This document shows, one piece after another, positions 56,110 to 64,000 of a DNA stretch of 64,000 bases. Each line of letters opens with the position of its first letter. Position 1 is the stretch's first letter. Made by a program: the position numbers and the translations under genes. The notes under the pieces were generated by a model. It worked only from the letters and a program-made list of their open reading frames with translations, was not told the DNA's origin and ran no database searches. Source of the stretch: Scatosoma sp045650185 (GTDB lineage Bacteria; Bacillota; Clostridia; Christensenellales; Borkfalkiaceae); NCBI GenBank assembly GCA_045650185.1, contig JAZRQY010000005.1:62001-126000 (forward strand), in the 5' to 3' direction.

Positions 56110-57269
56110 TGCAGTATCTCCTTCAAAAAGCCCTTGCCGAAAATGCGGTCCGTCGGCAAACCAAACCATTCCAAAACGGTTGCGCCGATGTCCGCAAAGC
56201 TATCTCTCGTGCCTAAATTCACCCCTTCCTTCAGCTTTTTGCCATAGGCAAGCATCGGGGTATACTCTCTCGAATGGTCGGTGGACGGAGTCTTAGGATC
56301 ACAGCCGTGGTCAGCGGTAATAATCAAGAGGTCGTCCTCTTTTAAGAGGGGCAACAGCTCGCCTAATCTGCGGTCAAACGCCGTCATCGCCTTGGCGTAG
56401 CCCTCGATATCGTTGCGGTGTCCGTAGACCATATCAAAATCGACGAGGTTGATAAAACACAGACCGTTGAAATCGCGTTTCGCTATCTCAAGCGTCGCGT
56501 TCATACCGTCTTCGTTGCCTGCAGTAGGACGGCTATCCGTCAAGCCCACTCCTGCAAAAATATCATAGATTTTACCCACCGACAACACATCATAGCCTTC
56601 TCGCTTTAACACAGTTAAAGCGGTGTCCGCAGGGGGTAAAAGGGAATAATCGTGTCTGCGAGAGGTACGCTTGAAGGGGTATTCGCCGTTGAAGGGACGA
56701 GCAATCACTCGACCAACGCCGTGTTCGCCCTGCAACAATTCTCTTGCGATTTTACAGTAGCGATACAGCTCCTCGACCGGCACGAAATCCTCGTGCGCCG
56801 CAATCTGGAATACGCTGTCTGCAGAGGTATAGACGATTAATTTGCCCGTCTTTATATGCTCTTCGCCGAAGTCCTTGATGACCTCCGTACCCGAATAGGG
56901 TTTGTTGCAAAGCACGCCCCTACCCGTTCTACGGGTAAACTCTTCTAACAAGTCAGCGGGGAAGCCCTCGGGATAGGTGGGCAACGGACGAGGGGAATAG
57001 ATCCCTGCAATCTCCCAATGCCCGATCGTGGTGTCCTTACCTTTGGACGCCTCGGTCATTCTTGCCCTGCAAGCCTTGCCGCCTGCTACCTGATCCTCGA
57101 TTCCGTCAATGCCGAAAAGCCCCAACGCCGTCAGGTTGGGGCAATCGAATGCAGGATGCTTGCGAATGACGCCGAGGGTGTTGCTACCTTCGTCCCCCCA
57201 TTCGCCTGCGTCAGGCATCGCGCCGATGCCCACGCTGTCCAAAACGATTAAAAATGCTCTTTTAGCCAT
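56106..57269 (-). CDS. deoB: Phosphopentomutase
   Basis: Interconverts (deoxy)ribose 1- and 5-phosphates, 387 residues. Alkaline-phosphatase-like metal sites are visible: VLDSVGIGAMPDAGEWGDEG near the N-terminus and ADHGCDPKTPSTDHSREY near 325. It links the nucleoside phosphorylases with DeoC. It begins 9 nt after the deoD stop. Confidence 0.98.
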   Translation of the reverse strand: MAKRAFLIVLDSVGIGAMPDAGEWGDEGSNTLGVIRKHPAFDCPNLTALGLFGIDGIEDQVAGGKACRARMTEASKGKDTTIGHWEIAGIYSPRPLPTYPEGFPADLLEEFTRRTGRGVLCNKPYSGTEVIKDFGEEHIKTGKLIVYTSADSVFQIAAHEDFVPVEELYRYCKIARELLQGEHGVGRVIARPFNGEYPFKRTSRRHDYSLLPPADTALTVLKREGYDVLSVGKIYDIFAGVGLTDSRPTAGNEDGMNATLEIAKRDFNGLCFINLVDFDMVYGHRNDIEGYAKAMTAFDRRLGELLPLLKEDDLLIITADHGCDPKTPSTDHSREYTPMLAYGKKLKEGVNLGTRDSFADIGATVLEWFGLPTDRIFGKGFLKEILQ

Positions 57270-57278
57270 ATATTTTCC

Positions 57279-57992
57279 TTATTCTTCCGCAATATTCAGC
57301 GCAATTTCCATCATCTTCGTGAAGGAAATCTGTCTTTCCTCTGCGGTCGTGTTTTCTTCCGGGTAGATGAACGAGTCGCTGACCGTGCAGATACAGAGCG
57401 CCTTCTTGCCCGCTCTTGCCGCGTTGCAGTACAGAGCCGCCGACTCCATCTCTACGCCAAGCACGCCCATCTTCGCCCATTGCATACCAGAGTTTGCATC
57501 GTCGTAGAACATATCCGAGGACAAAATATTGCCCACACGGTAGTTTACGCCTGCTTTTTCGCATTCTTCCGCAGCCTTACGAACAAGTTCGTAGCTCGCA
57601 ATCGGCGCAAACGTCCCCGGAAGGTTGTACTGCGAAGCGTAGTTGCCGTTCGTACAAGCGCCCATCGCTACGATGATATCGCGTGCGTGAAGGTCGGGCG
57701 AGAACGAGCCGCAAGAGCCTACGCGAATGATACTTTCTACTCCGTAGAAATTAAACAGCTCGTAGGAATAAATCCCGATAGAGGGCTGACCCATGCCCGA
57801 CGCCATGACGGACACGCGCTTGCCCTTATAATAACCCGTGTAGCCCTGCACACCGCGCACGTTGTTCACGAGAACCGCGTTTTCAAGGTAAGTTTCCGCA
57901 ATAAATTTCGCACGCAAAGGATCGCCCGGCATCAACACCGTCTTGGCAAAATCGCCTGCCTTTGCCGCTATATGAGGGGTAGGAATTGACAT
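57279..57992 (-). CDS. deoD: Purine-nucleoside phosphorylase (DeoD type)
   Basis: Hexameric-type nucleoside phosphorylase, 237 residues. TPHIAAKAGDFAKTVLMPGDPLRA at the N-terminus, the ribose/phosphate site GMGQPSIGIYSYEL, RVGSCG and GVEMESAALY are all present; the late SDSFIYPEENTTAEER carries the catalytic Asp region. Liberates (deoxy)ribose 1-phosphate used by DeoB. Confidence 0.97.
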   Translation of the reverse strand: MSIPTPHIAAKAGDFAKTVLMPGDPLRAKFIAETYLENAVLVNNVRGVQGYTGYYKGKRVSVMASGMGQPSIGIYSYELFNFYGVESIIRVGSCGSFSPDLHARDIIVAMGACTNGNYASQYNLPGTFAPIASYELVRKAAEECEKAGVNYRVGNILSSDMFYDDANSGMQWAKMGVLGVEMESAALYCNAARAGKKALCICTVSDSFIYPEENTTAEERQISFTKMMEIALNIAEE

Positions 57993-58043
57993 GATTTTCT
58001 CTCCTTTATCTTCTCTTTTCGTATTCCGTAGACCGTCAAAGAC

Positions 58044-58709
58044 TTAGTAGCCCTTGCCCTCTACGCCTTGCACCGCTTTTACAATACGACTTGTACCAAG
58101 TCGTGCCGCGCCGTTATCCAAGAACGCCTGCGCATCCTCTAAGCCCGAAATGCCGCCTGCCGCCTTTACCAGCACTTTTTCACCGACATTCGCACGCATC
58201 AGCTTGACGTCCGCAAGCGTTGCGCCTGCCGTCGAAAAGCCCGTCGAGGTCTTGATATAGTCCGCGCCTGCCTCGGTGACAATCTTGCACATACGCAATT
58301 TTTCGTCCTCCGTCAAAAGACAGGTTTCGATGATGACTTTTAAAATTTTGTCGCCGCAAGCCGCTTTGATTTGACGAATCTCGTCGCAAACCGCTTTGTC
58401 TTCGCCAGCCTTCAAAAGACCGATGTTGATAACCATATCAATCTCGTCTGCGCCGCAAGCAATCGCGTCCTTCGTTTCAAACACTTTCACCGCCGTAGAG
58501 TTGTAGCCGTTGGGAAAGCCGATGACCGTGCAGATGGCAAGCTTATCGCCTACGTACTCTTTAGCTTGCCCCACGTAGCAGGGGGGAATACATACGGAAG
58601 CCGTAGCGTACCGCATGCCGTCGTCGCAGATTTTTTTGATGTCTGCCCAAGTCGCCGTCTGTCCCAGAAGGGTGTGGTCGCATTTGGATAATATGTTCTT
58701 TACGTCCAT
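58044..58709 (-). CDS. deoC: Deoxyribose-phosphate aldolase
   Basis: Class I aldolase splitting deoxyribose 5-phosphate into acetaldehyde and glyceraldehyde 3-phosphate, 221 residues. The Schiff-base lysine lies in ADYIKTSTGFS; VLVKAAGGI and the DHTLLG start are typical. First gene of the operon deoC-deoD-deoB-cdd-deoA, which takes deoxynucleosides to glycolysis. Its promoter is at 58745-58773; a DeoR-type operator was not recognised. Confidence 0.97.
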   Translation of the reverse strand: MDVKNILSKCDHTLLGQTATWADIKKICDDGMRYATASVCIPPCYVGQAKEYVGDKLAICTVIGFPNGYNSTAVKVFETKDAIACGADEIDMVINIGLLKAGEDKAVCDEIRQIKAACGDKILKVIIETCLLTEDEKLRMCKIVTEAGADYIKTSTGFSTAGATLADVKLMRANVGEKVLVKAAGGISGLEDAQAFLDNGAARLGTSRIVKAVQGVEGKGY

Positions 58710-58744
58710 AGTTTTTTCTCCGTTCCTTTTACTTTTCTGCTTGT

Positions 58745-58773
58745 ATTATAGCGTTTTTTTGCTTTTCTGTCAA
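58745..58773 (-). promoter_or_regulatory. Promoter of the deo operon
   Basis: On the minus strand TTGACA, 17 bp, TATAAT, about 36 nt before deoC. Confidence 0.88.
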
Positions 58774-58823
58774 TATTCATGTAGAAAATTTTTTAATTTT
58801 TCAATTTTTCTTTAAAAAGGGGC

Positions 58824-58852
58824 TTGCATTTTGTCGAAATCCGTGTTATTAT
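58824..58852 (+). promoter_or_regulatory. Promoter of the RDD gene and sugar ABC genes
   Basis: TTGCAT, 17 bp, TATTAT, about 70 nt before the RDD start. No separate promoter was seen before the ABC ATPase. Confidence 0.65.
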
Positions 58853-58922
58853 GTATACGTATTAATGTTCGCGAGATGCGCACGAGCGTATACGCATAGA
58901 CTATCGCAACAGGAGCTTTACT

Positions 58923-59708
58923 ATGACGGTTACCTTGCAAAAAGCAAATTTTTGGAAACGCATCTCCGCATTCCTATTCGACATTATCGTCGCAGGGATG
59001 CTTGCGTTTGGATTTGCCGCCGGGCTGACCGCATTGTGCGGTTACGACGAGAAAGCGAACGTCGTAAACGAATATTATACGAAATACGAAACCACATACG
59101 GGATTGACTTTGATATCAGCGAAGAGGACTACAACGCCCTCTCCGAAGCAGAACAAGCAGTTTTCACCGAGGCCTATAAAGCCCTGTACGGTGACCCCGG
59201 ATTCCAACAAGCCTACCAGGACGTTTTTGCATTGACGATGTTTATGGGTGGCGGCGGAATCTTCCTTGCTTATCTGCTCTGGTACTTTGTCGTCCCTTTA
59301 TTTTTTGGATACGGGCAGACTCTTGGAAAAAAGATGTTTGGTTTAGCCGTAATACGCACAAATTGTATGAAGGCAAGCCAACCCGTTCTCTTCATCCGTA
59401 CCGTCGTGGGATTGTTCGCCATCGAAACGCTGTTCCCTTTGTCGTTGCTCGTCATGATTTGGTTTAACTTGATGGACATCGTCGGGTTGATTACCATCGG
59501 CCTATTACTTATTTTGCAGGTCGTTATGTTAATCGTAACCAGCACGAATTCCTCTATCCACGACCTTTTGACGGATACTGCGGTTATCGACTTCGGTAGT
59601 CAGCAAATATTCGACACAGAGGAAGAACTTCTCGCTCATCAGCAGGAAGAGCACGCTAAAGCAGTAGAAAAAGCGGAATACGGCCGCTTAGAAAATGAAA
59701 ACGAATAA
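58923..59708 (+). CDS. RDD family membrane protein
   Basis: Polytopic membrane protein of 261 residues. RISAFLFDIIVAGMLAF carries the RDD-type Arg and Asp; YGQTLGKKMFGLAVI and the final SIHDLLTDTAVID are the other family marks. An extracytoplasmic acidic loop (about 45-95) is unusually long, and the C-terminal tail is Glu-rich. AGGAG precedes the ATG. Function of RDD proteins is mostly unknown (some are Na+/H+ antiporter-like). It lies 31 nt before the ABC ATPase. Confidence 0.88.
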   Translation: MTVTLQKANFWKRISAFLFDIIVAGMLAFGFAAGLTALCGYDEKANVVNEYYTKYETTYGIDFDISEEDYNALSEAEQAVFTEAYKALYGDPGFQQAYQDVFALTMFMGGGGIFLAYLLWYFVVPLFFGYGQTLGKKMFGLAVIRTNCMKASQPVLFIRTVVGLFAIETLFPLSLLVMIWFNLMDIVGLITIGLLLILQVVMLIVTSTNSSIHDLLTDTAVIDFGSQQIFDTEEELLAHQQEEHAKAVEKAEYGRLENENE

Positions 59709-59739
59709 AAAAAATATGTAACGTTTCATAGGAGGTTAT

Positions 59740-60840
59740 ATGAAAGTAGAATTGCAAAATCTGACGAAAATCTTCCCCAGCCGCAACAAGAAATCGGGTG
59801 AAGAAGTCGTTGCGGTAAACAACTTCACGTTTACCATCCCTGATGGCAAACTTGTAGGTTTGCTTGGTCCTTCCGGTTGTGGTAAGAGTACCACTCTGTA
59901 CATGATCAGCGGCCTGCAGCAACCCTCCGCTGGTAAGATTTTCTTCGGCGATGAAGACGTCACCGATCTTGCCCCCGAAAACAGAGGTATTGGCTTAGTG
60001 TTCCAAAACTACGCCCTTTATCCTCACATGACTGTAAGACAGAACATCATGTTCCCCTTGCAGAACCTTAAGGGTGCAGACAAGCTTGCGAAGCCCGAAA
60101 TGCTTCAAAGAGCGCTCGAAGCAGCTAAGCTTGTGCAAATCGATGAGTTGATGGACAGAAAGCCCAGCGAACTTTCGGGCGGTCAGCAGCAACGTGTTGC
60201 TATCGCGCGTGCGCTCGTTAAAATGCCCCGCGTTCTTCTGTTGGACGAGCCTCTTTCCAACCTCGACGCTCGTTTGAGATTGCAGACCCGTGAAGAAATC
60301 CGTAGAATTCAAAAGGAAACGGGCATCACCACCGTATTCGTTACCCACGACCAAGAAGAGGCAATGAGTATCTCTGACATGATCGTCGTAATGAAGCTGG
60401 GCGTTGTACAGCAGGTAGGTAAGCCCCAGGAAATCTACGATAACCCCACCAACTTGTTCGTTGCAAAATTCTTGGGTACTCCCCCTATCAACGTATTCAG
60501 CGGTCGCGTAGAAGGCGGCAAGCTGTACATCGGCGAGCAGGCGGTACTTAACGTCAACGGCGTAGAAGATTGCGCTGTTACCGTTGCTGTTCGTCCCGAA
60601 GGCTTTGTATTGAACGAAAACGGCGCGCTTTCTTGCGAGCTCTCCAACGTAGAAGTTATGGGTCGCGACGTCAGCATCGTTTCCCGCAATGCGGCATCCT
60701 TGAACCCTATCATTCGTTCGATTGTAGACGCTGATAACAAGATTGACGTTACGGCAAAGGAAGTACGTTTCGACCTGAAACCCCACAAAACCTTTATCTT
60801 CAACGCTGAAACGGAAGAAAGAATCCCTTTTGAGGTATAA
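59740..60840 (+). CDS. Sugar ABC transporter ATP-binding protein (UgpC/MsmK type)
   Basis: ATPase for carbohydrate importers, 366 residues, normal length. Walker A GPSGCGKSTTLY, Q-loop LVFQNYALYPHMTV, signature LSGGQQQRVAIARAL, Walker B LLLDEPLSNLDARL and switch VTHDQEEAM are complete; a MalK-type OB regulatory domain occupies about 235-366. AGGAGGT precedes the ATG. Such ATPases often serve several sugar importers; here it precedes the permeases by 3 nt. Strong codon bias suggests high expression. Confidence 0.95.
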   Translation: MKVELQNLTKIFPSRNKKSGEEVVAVNNFTFTIPDGKLVGLLGPSGCGKSTTLYMISGLQQPSAGKIFFGDEDVTDLAPENRGIGLVFQNYALYPHMTVRQNIMFPLQNLKGADKLAKPEMLQRALEAAKLVQIDELMDRKPSELSGGQQQRVAIARALVKMPRVLLLDEPLSNLDARLRLQTREEIRRIQKETGITTVFVTHDQEEAMSISDMIVVMKLGVVQQVGKPQEIYDNPTNLFVAKFLGTPPINVFSGRVEGGKLYIGEQAVLNVNGVEDCAVTVAVRPEGFVLNENGALSCELSNVEVMGRDVSIVSRNAASLNPIIRSIVDADNKIDVTAKEVRFDLKPHKTFIFNAETEERIPFEV

Positions 60841-60843
60841 ATT

Positions 60844-61923
60844 ATGAACAAAATCGGCAATTTCTTTCATACCGTTTTCGTGAAAGCGGTATGGCAAACC
60901 TTTTGTGTACAATGGGTTTGGAAAACGTTCTTCGTCGCTTGGATCTACCAAGCGTTTTGGCGAGAACTAATCGTTAAGAAGCTCCAGTTTGATAAATGGA
61001 AGGGCTGGATTTACCTTCTGCCCGTCGTGGTGCTGATTGCAGTATTCACCGTATGGCCCATCTTCAATACCGTTCGTATTGCATTCTTAGACGGATACAG
61101 TAACCTTGGCGAAATTGGTGGTGAAACATATCAATTCGGTATCCAGAACTTCGTTGACGTTATCCAAAAGGACGCGCAGTTCCTTACGGCATTGAAGAAC
61201 ACCATCTTGCTCTGCGTGCTTACCGTTCCTCTTTCGACGGCGATTGCCCTCTTGATTGCGGTATGCTTGAATGCAATCAAGCCTTTGCAGAAGCTTTTCC
61301 AGACGATTTTCTTCCTGCCCTACGTTACCAACTCGCTTGCAATCGGTATGGTATTCGCAGTTATGTTCGACATCGTCGGCGTTGGTATTGGTACGGCTCG
61401 TCCCATTATTCGTACGGCTGGCGTTATGAACACCATTCTCGGTTGGTTCGGCATGCAGCCCGTCAACTGGATTGATACGGGTTCGACCTACGGCTCGCAG
61501 CTTACCGTAATGGTTATCTACATCGTATGGAACGCGTTGCCCTTCAAGATCCTCGTCCTTTTGGGCGGCTTGCAAGGCATCAACAAGCAATACTACGATG
61601 CGGCGAAAATCGACGGTACTTCCCGTACCCGTACGTTCTTCCGCATCACCGTTCCCCTTCTCTCCCCGATGATTGCCTACGTCGTTATCACCGGCTTTAT
61701 CGGCGGATTTAAGGAATATACAAGCGTCGTCGGCGTGTTCGGGGACAAAATGGGTCCCGTTGGACAAGAAGGCAGTATGCAAACCATGGTTGGTTTGGTT
61801 TATAAAGCGCTTGAAAACGACTCCGCAGGCCGTGCCAGCGCATCGGCATTGCTCCTCTTCTTGATCATCTTTGCTGTAACCATGGTCAACCTGTACGTCA
61901 GCAAGAAAAAGACACACTATTAA
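60844..61923 (+). CDS. Sugar ABC transporter permease (MalF type) with aromatic-rich N-terminal extension
   Basis: First permease of the importer, 359 residues. From about residue 55 it is a standard MalF/UgpA-like permease (GWIYLLPVVVLIAVFTVWPI, six helices, EAA loop YYDAAKIDGTSRTRTFFRIT). The first 50 residues are unusual: Trp/Phe-rich with a repeated pattern (KAVWQTFCVQW, WKTFFVAW, YQAFWREL), possibly an amphipathic membrane-surface helix. It follows the ATPase by 3 nt and precedes the second permease by 16 nt. Confidence 0.93.
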   Translation: MNKIGNFFHTVFVKAVWQTFCVQWVWKTFFVAWIYQAFWRELIVKKLQFDKWKGWIYLLPVVVLIAVFTVWPIFNTVRIAFLDGYSNLGEIGGETYQFGIQNFVDVIQKDAQFLTALKNTILLCVLTVPLSTAIALLIAVCLNAIKPLQKLFQTIFFLPYVTNSLAIGMVFAVMFDIVGVGIGTARPIIRTAGVMNTILGWFGMQPVNWIDTGSTYGSQLTVMVIYIVWNALPFKILVLLGGLQGINKQYYDAAKIDGTSRTRTFFRITVPLLSPMIAYVVITGFIGGFKEYTSVVGVFGDKMGPVGQEGSMQTMVGLVYKALENDSAGRASASALLLFLIIFAVTMVNLYVSKKKTHY

Positions 61924-61939
61924 TAAGGAGGTTAAGTAA

Positions 61940-62932
61940 ATGAGTGATTTAAAAAACGAAACGTTAGAAGAAAACGAAAACTTAACCGCCCCTACGGAAG
62001 AAAATGAAACGCCCGAAACCGTAAGCGAAACCGACATCTTGGCGCAAGCGGTTATGCGTGAAAGAGATATGCAACAGGTGTCCACCAAGCAACGCGTTAT
62101 GAAAATCTTGGTACAAGTTGGTCTGTATCTCTTCCTCGGCATCATGGCAGTTATCGTCGTATTCCCCTTCTACTGGATGATTATTTCCTCCTTGAAGACC
62201 TTGAAGGAATATGAACTGAAAAACCCCACCTTCTTCCCTCAAGAATTCCATTGGGAAAACTATGCAAACGCATTCAACAAAGCGAACATGGGCAGACTGT
62301 TCTTGAACACTTTGTTCGTTGGTATAGTATCCACGCTGTTATCGCTGGTCGTTACGATTTTGGCGGCGTTCGCATTCTCCCGTTTGAATTTCAAGGGCAG
62401 AGATACCCTGTTCGGGTTCTTGCTTGCAACGATGATGATCCCCGGTGAACTGTTCACGATTACCAACTATATCACGGTAAACCGTTTGGATTGGATGAAC
62501 ACCTACACCGTTTTGATCGTCCCCTTCCTTGTAAGCGTCTTCTATATATATTTATTGAAGCAGAATTTCCAACAGATTCCCAACGAATTGTACCTTGCGG
62601 CAAAGGTAGACGGCACGTCCGACTTTAAGTACCTTTGCAAGGTTATGATTCCCCTTGCATTGCCCACCATCATTTCGATTACGATTTTGAAGATGATGGG
62701 TTCGTGGAACTCCTACATGTGGCCGAAGCTGGTTGCAAACGACGATTTGCATAAGCTCATCACCAACGGCTTGCGTGAAATGGACTTCTCGGAAGACGGC
62801 AACCAAGGCCGTATCGACTACCCTCGTCAGATGGCGGCGGTAACGATTGTATCCATTCCTCTGTTTATGGTATTCGTATTCCTTCGTAAGTATATTATGA
62901 AGGGCGTTTCCAGAAGCGGTATCAAGGGTTAA
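61940..62932 (+). CDS. Sugar ABC transporter permease (MalG type)
   Basis: Second permease, 330 residues. An acidic, disordered N-terminus of about 45 residues (ETLEENENLTAPTEENETPE) precedes six helices. EAA loop: YLAAKVDGTSDFKYLCKVMI; AFSRLNFKGRDTLFGFLLATMMIP and FLRKYIMKGVSRSGIKG are typical of MalG relatives. AAGGAGG precedes the ATG. Confidence 0.94.
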   Translation: MSDLKNETLEENENLTAPTEENETPETVSETDILAQAVMRERDMQQVSTKQRVMKILVQVGLYLFLGIMAVIVVFPFYWMIISSLKTLKEYELKNPTFFPQEFHWENYANAFNKANMGRLFLNTLFVGIVSTLLSLVVTILAAFAFSRLNFKGRDTLFGFLLATMMIPGELFTITNYITVNRLDWMNTYTVLIVPFLVSVFYIYLLKQNFQQIPNELYLAAKVDGTSDFKYLCKVMIPLALPTIISITILKMMGSWNSYMWPKLVANDDLHKLITNGLREMDFSEDGNQGRIDYPRQMAAVTIVSIPLFMVFVFLRKYIMKGVSRSGIKG

Positions 62933-62974
62933 TCCTTTTAAGGATTATTCCCCTCGATGAGTGCAATACTCATC
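62931..62974 (+). promoter_or_regulatory. Two intercistronic hairpins before the solute-binding protein gene
   Basis: AATCCTT/AAGGATT (62931-62946) overlaps the permease stop codon, and GATGAGT/ACTCATC (62956-62974) follows. No U-run, so they are more likely mRNA-stabilising or processing elements that let the binding protein be made in excess. Confidence 0.6.
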
Positions 62975-63024
62975 AAACAATCATACTTGAAAAAATAATA
63001 TCAATTAAGGAGAACTGATATTTT

Positions 63025-64000
63025 ATGAACAAGATTGCAAAGAAAATTATTGCGTTTGCATCCCTCGTTGCGATGACGGGTAGCATTGCTGCTTGTGGCG
63101 GCCTTGATGGCGACGGTTTCCAAGGCGAGCTTGAACCCGGTTTCTGGGCAAACCTCGCGGCAACGACCGGCGGCAACAGCGGCGGCTCTGGTCTTGGCGG
63201 TAGCGAAGGCGACTTCATCGTAAACGGCAACCCTACGGCTGTAGAAGCATACGACGGCAGCGAAGTTACCGTTACCTTCTACCACACGATGGGCGCAACC
63301 CTTCGTACGGTGTTGGATCAGGCTCTTCCCGCCTTCAACGCTATGTACCCCAACATTAAGATTGAACACAGCTCTAAGGGCGACTACCCCGGCCTTCGTG
63401 ACCAAATCTCGACCGAATTGAACGGCGGTAACTCCCCCAGCCTTGCATACTGCTATCCCGACCACGTTGCTCTCTATAAGAAAGCAAGAGCAGTTGCTTC
63501 GCTTGACGACTATATCGTAAGTGATTCGATGGGCTTTACGCAGGCTGAATTGAACGGCTTCGTTCGTGGCTACCTTGAAGAAGGTAGAGCGTACGGTGAC
63601 GGCAAAATGTACACGATGCCGTACTCGAAATCCACGGAGGTTTTGTACTACAACAAGACGTTCTTCGAAGCAAACAACCTTACCGTACCCACCACTTGGG
63701 ACGAAATGGAAGAAACGATGCTCAAGATTGTAGAAATCGATCCTACCTGCGTTCCTCTTGGTTATGACAGCGAAGCAAACTGGTTCATCACGATGTGCGA
63801 ACAGCTCGGTACGCCTTACACCTCTTCCGTTGAAGGTCAGAAATTCCTCTTCGACGTTGAAGCAAACCACTCCTTCGTTGAAAGATTGAGAAAGTGGTAT
63901 CAGCTCGGTTTGGTTACGACCGAAGAAACCTTCGGTAGCTACACCTCCGACCTCTTCACCGAAACGAATCCCAATGAATTGAAGTCCTATATGTGTATCG
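63025..64000 (+). CDS. Extracellular sugar-binding lipoprotein (family 1), partial
   Basis: Receptor of the sugar importer; the first 325 codons are present and the gene runs past the window. The signal peptide MNKIAKKIIAFASLVAMTG ends at the lipobox IAAC. A Gly/Ser-rich tether (NSGGSGLGGSEG) leads to the binding-protein fold: VTFYHTMGATLRTVLDQALP, MYTMPYSKSTEVLYYNKTFF and TWDEMEETM fit UgpB/MalE-like solute-binding proteins. AAGGAG lies 12 nt before the ATG. The sugar cannot be named from sequence. Confidence 0.93.
   Translation, partial: MNKIAKKIIAFASLVAMTGSIAACGGLDGDGFQGELEPGFWANLAATTGGNSGGSGLGGSEGDFIVNGNPTAVEAYDGSEVTVTFYHTMGATLRTVLDQALPAFNAMYPNIKIEHSSKGDYPGLRDQISTELNGGNSPSLAYCYPDHVALYKKARAVASLDDYIVSDSMGFTQAELNGFVRGYLEEGRAYGDGKMYTMPYSKSTEVLYYNKTFFEANNLTVPTTWDEMEETMLKIVEIDPTCVPLGYDSEANWFITMCEQLGTPYTSSVEGQKFLFDVEANHSFVERLRKWYQLGLVTTEETFGSYTSDLFTETNPNELKSYMCI

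Noticed and set aside
1..64000. Prophage, insertion sequence, rRNA or tRNA genes
   Set aside because: No integrase, transposase, structural phage gene, rRNA segment or tRNA cloverleaf was recognised.

Overview
The window looks like chromosome from a spore-forming, gut-type Clostridia member (Bacillota). This rests on the gene set: mraZ-rsmH-ftsL-like-PBP order, the sporulation pair yabP-yabQ next to a divIC-like gene, DUF4364 and TSCPD proteins, UgpC-type sugar ABC genes, a GH29 fucosidase and an N-acetylhexosamine-kinase-like protein. Most vegetative promoters share one pattern: a TTGACA/TTGCTT-like -35, exactly 17 bp, then TATAAT. Order and genus cannot be fixed from the sequence. No rRNA, tRNA, prophage, IS element or CRISPR array was seen.

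Layout. 1-6.2 kb (-): an M20 peptidase, a short division/cell-wall cluster (mraZ, rsmH, ftsL-like, class B PBP) and murI. 6.3-12.1 kb (+): rpsT, then an XRE-cupin regulator and potABCD (polyamine uptake). 12.3-20.8 kb (-): a CPBP protease, the str operon (rpsL, rpsG, fusA, tuf) and valS. 21-23.6 kb (+): an ABC importer of the SsuA/ThiY type. 23.6-31.5 kb (-): GH29 fucosidase, then a tight operon yabP-yabQ-divIC-ppx-M50-like-malQ, a TtcA-like tRNA thiolase and a RecD-like helicase. 31.6-38.5 kb (-): membrane proteins, a sugar-kinase-like protein, YihY, a Cys/Gly-rich protein, a GMP synthetase lacking its glutaminase half, guaB and a TPR-like protein. 38.6-53.3 kb (mixed): lipoprotein, SDR, papain-like protein, PLP-binding protein, LysR regulator, MATE-alarmone synthetase-inactive MBL operon, ECF S component-coaX-hom operon, a tiny Cys-rich protein, NUDIX, DUF4364-TSCPD and purH. 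53.3-58.7 kb (-): an unknown gene, a hairpin array and the nucleoside salvage operon deoC-deoD-deoB-cdd-deoA. 58.9-64 kb (+): an RDD protein followed by a sugar ABC importer that runs off the end.

Physiology suggested: uptake and salvage dominate (polyamines, nucleosides, glycans, sugars, probably pantothenate). Purines are made (purH, guaB, GMP synthetase), and alarmone and polyphosphate enzymes point to stress and sporulation control.

Most notable observations: (1) a gap-free, mirror-symmetric array of nine hairpins at 54130-54346, joined by GTGAATT on the left and its reverse complement AATTCAC on the right, with different stem sequences; (2) several promoters whose -10 box lies 5-9 nt before the start codon, suggesting leaderless mRNAs, including a possible 22-codon leader ORF before the ECF/coaX operon; (3) a membrane-anchored ComEC-like metallo-beta-lactamase fold without metal ligands, in an operon with a small alarmone synthetase; (4) a free-standing GMP synthetase ATP-PPase; (5) a six-hairpin spacer between rpsL and rpsG.
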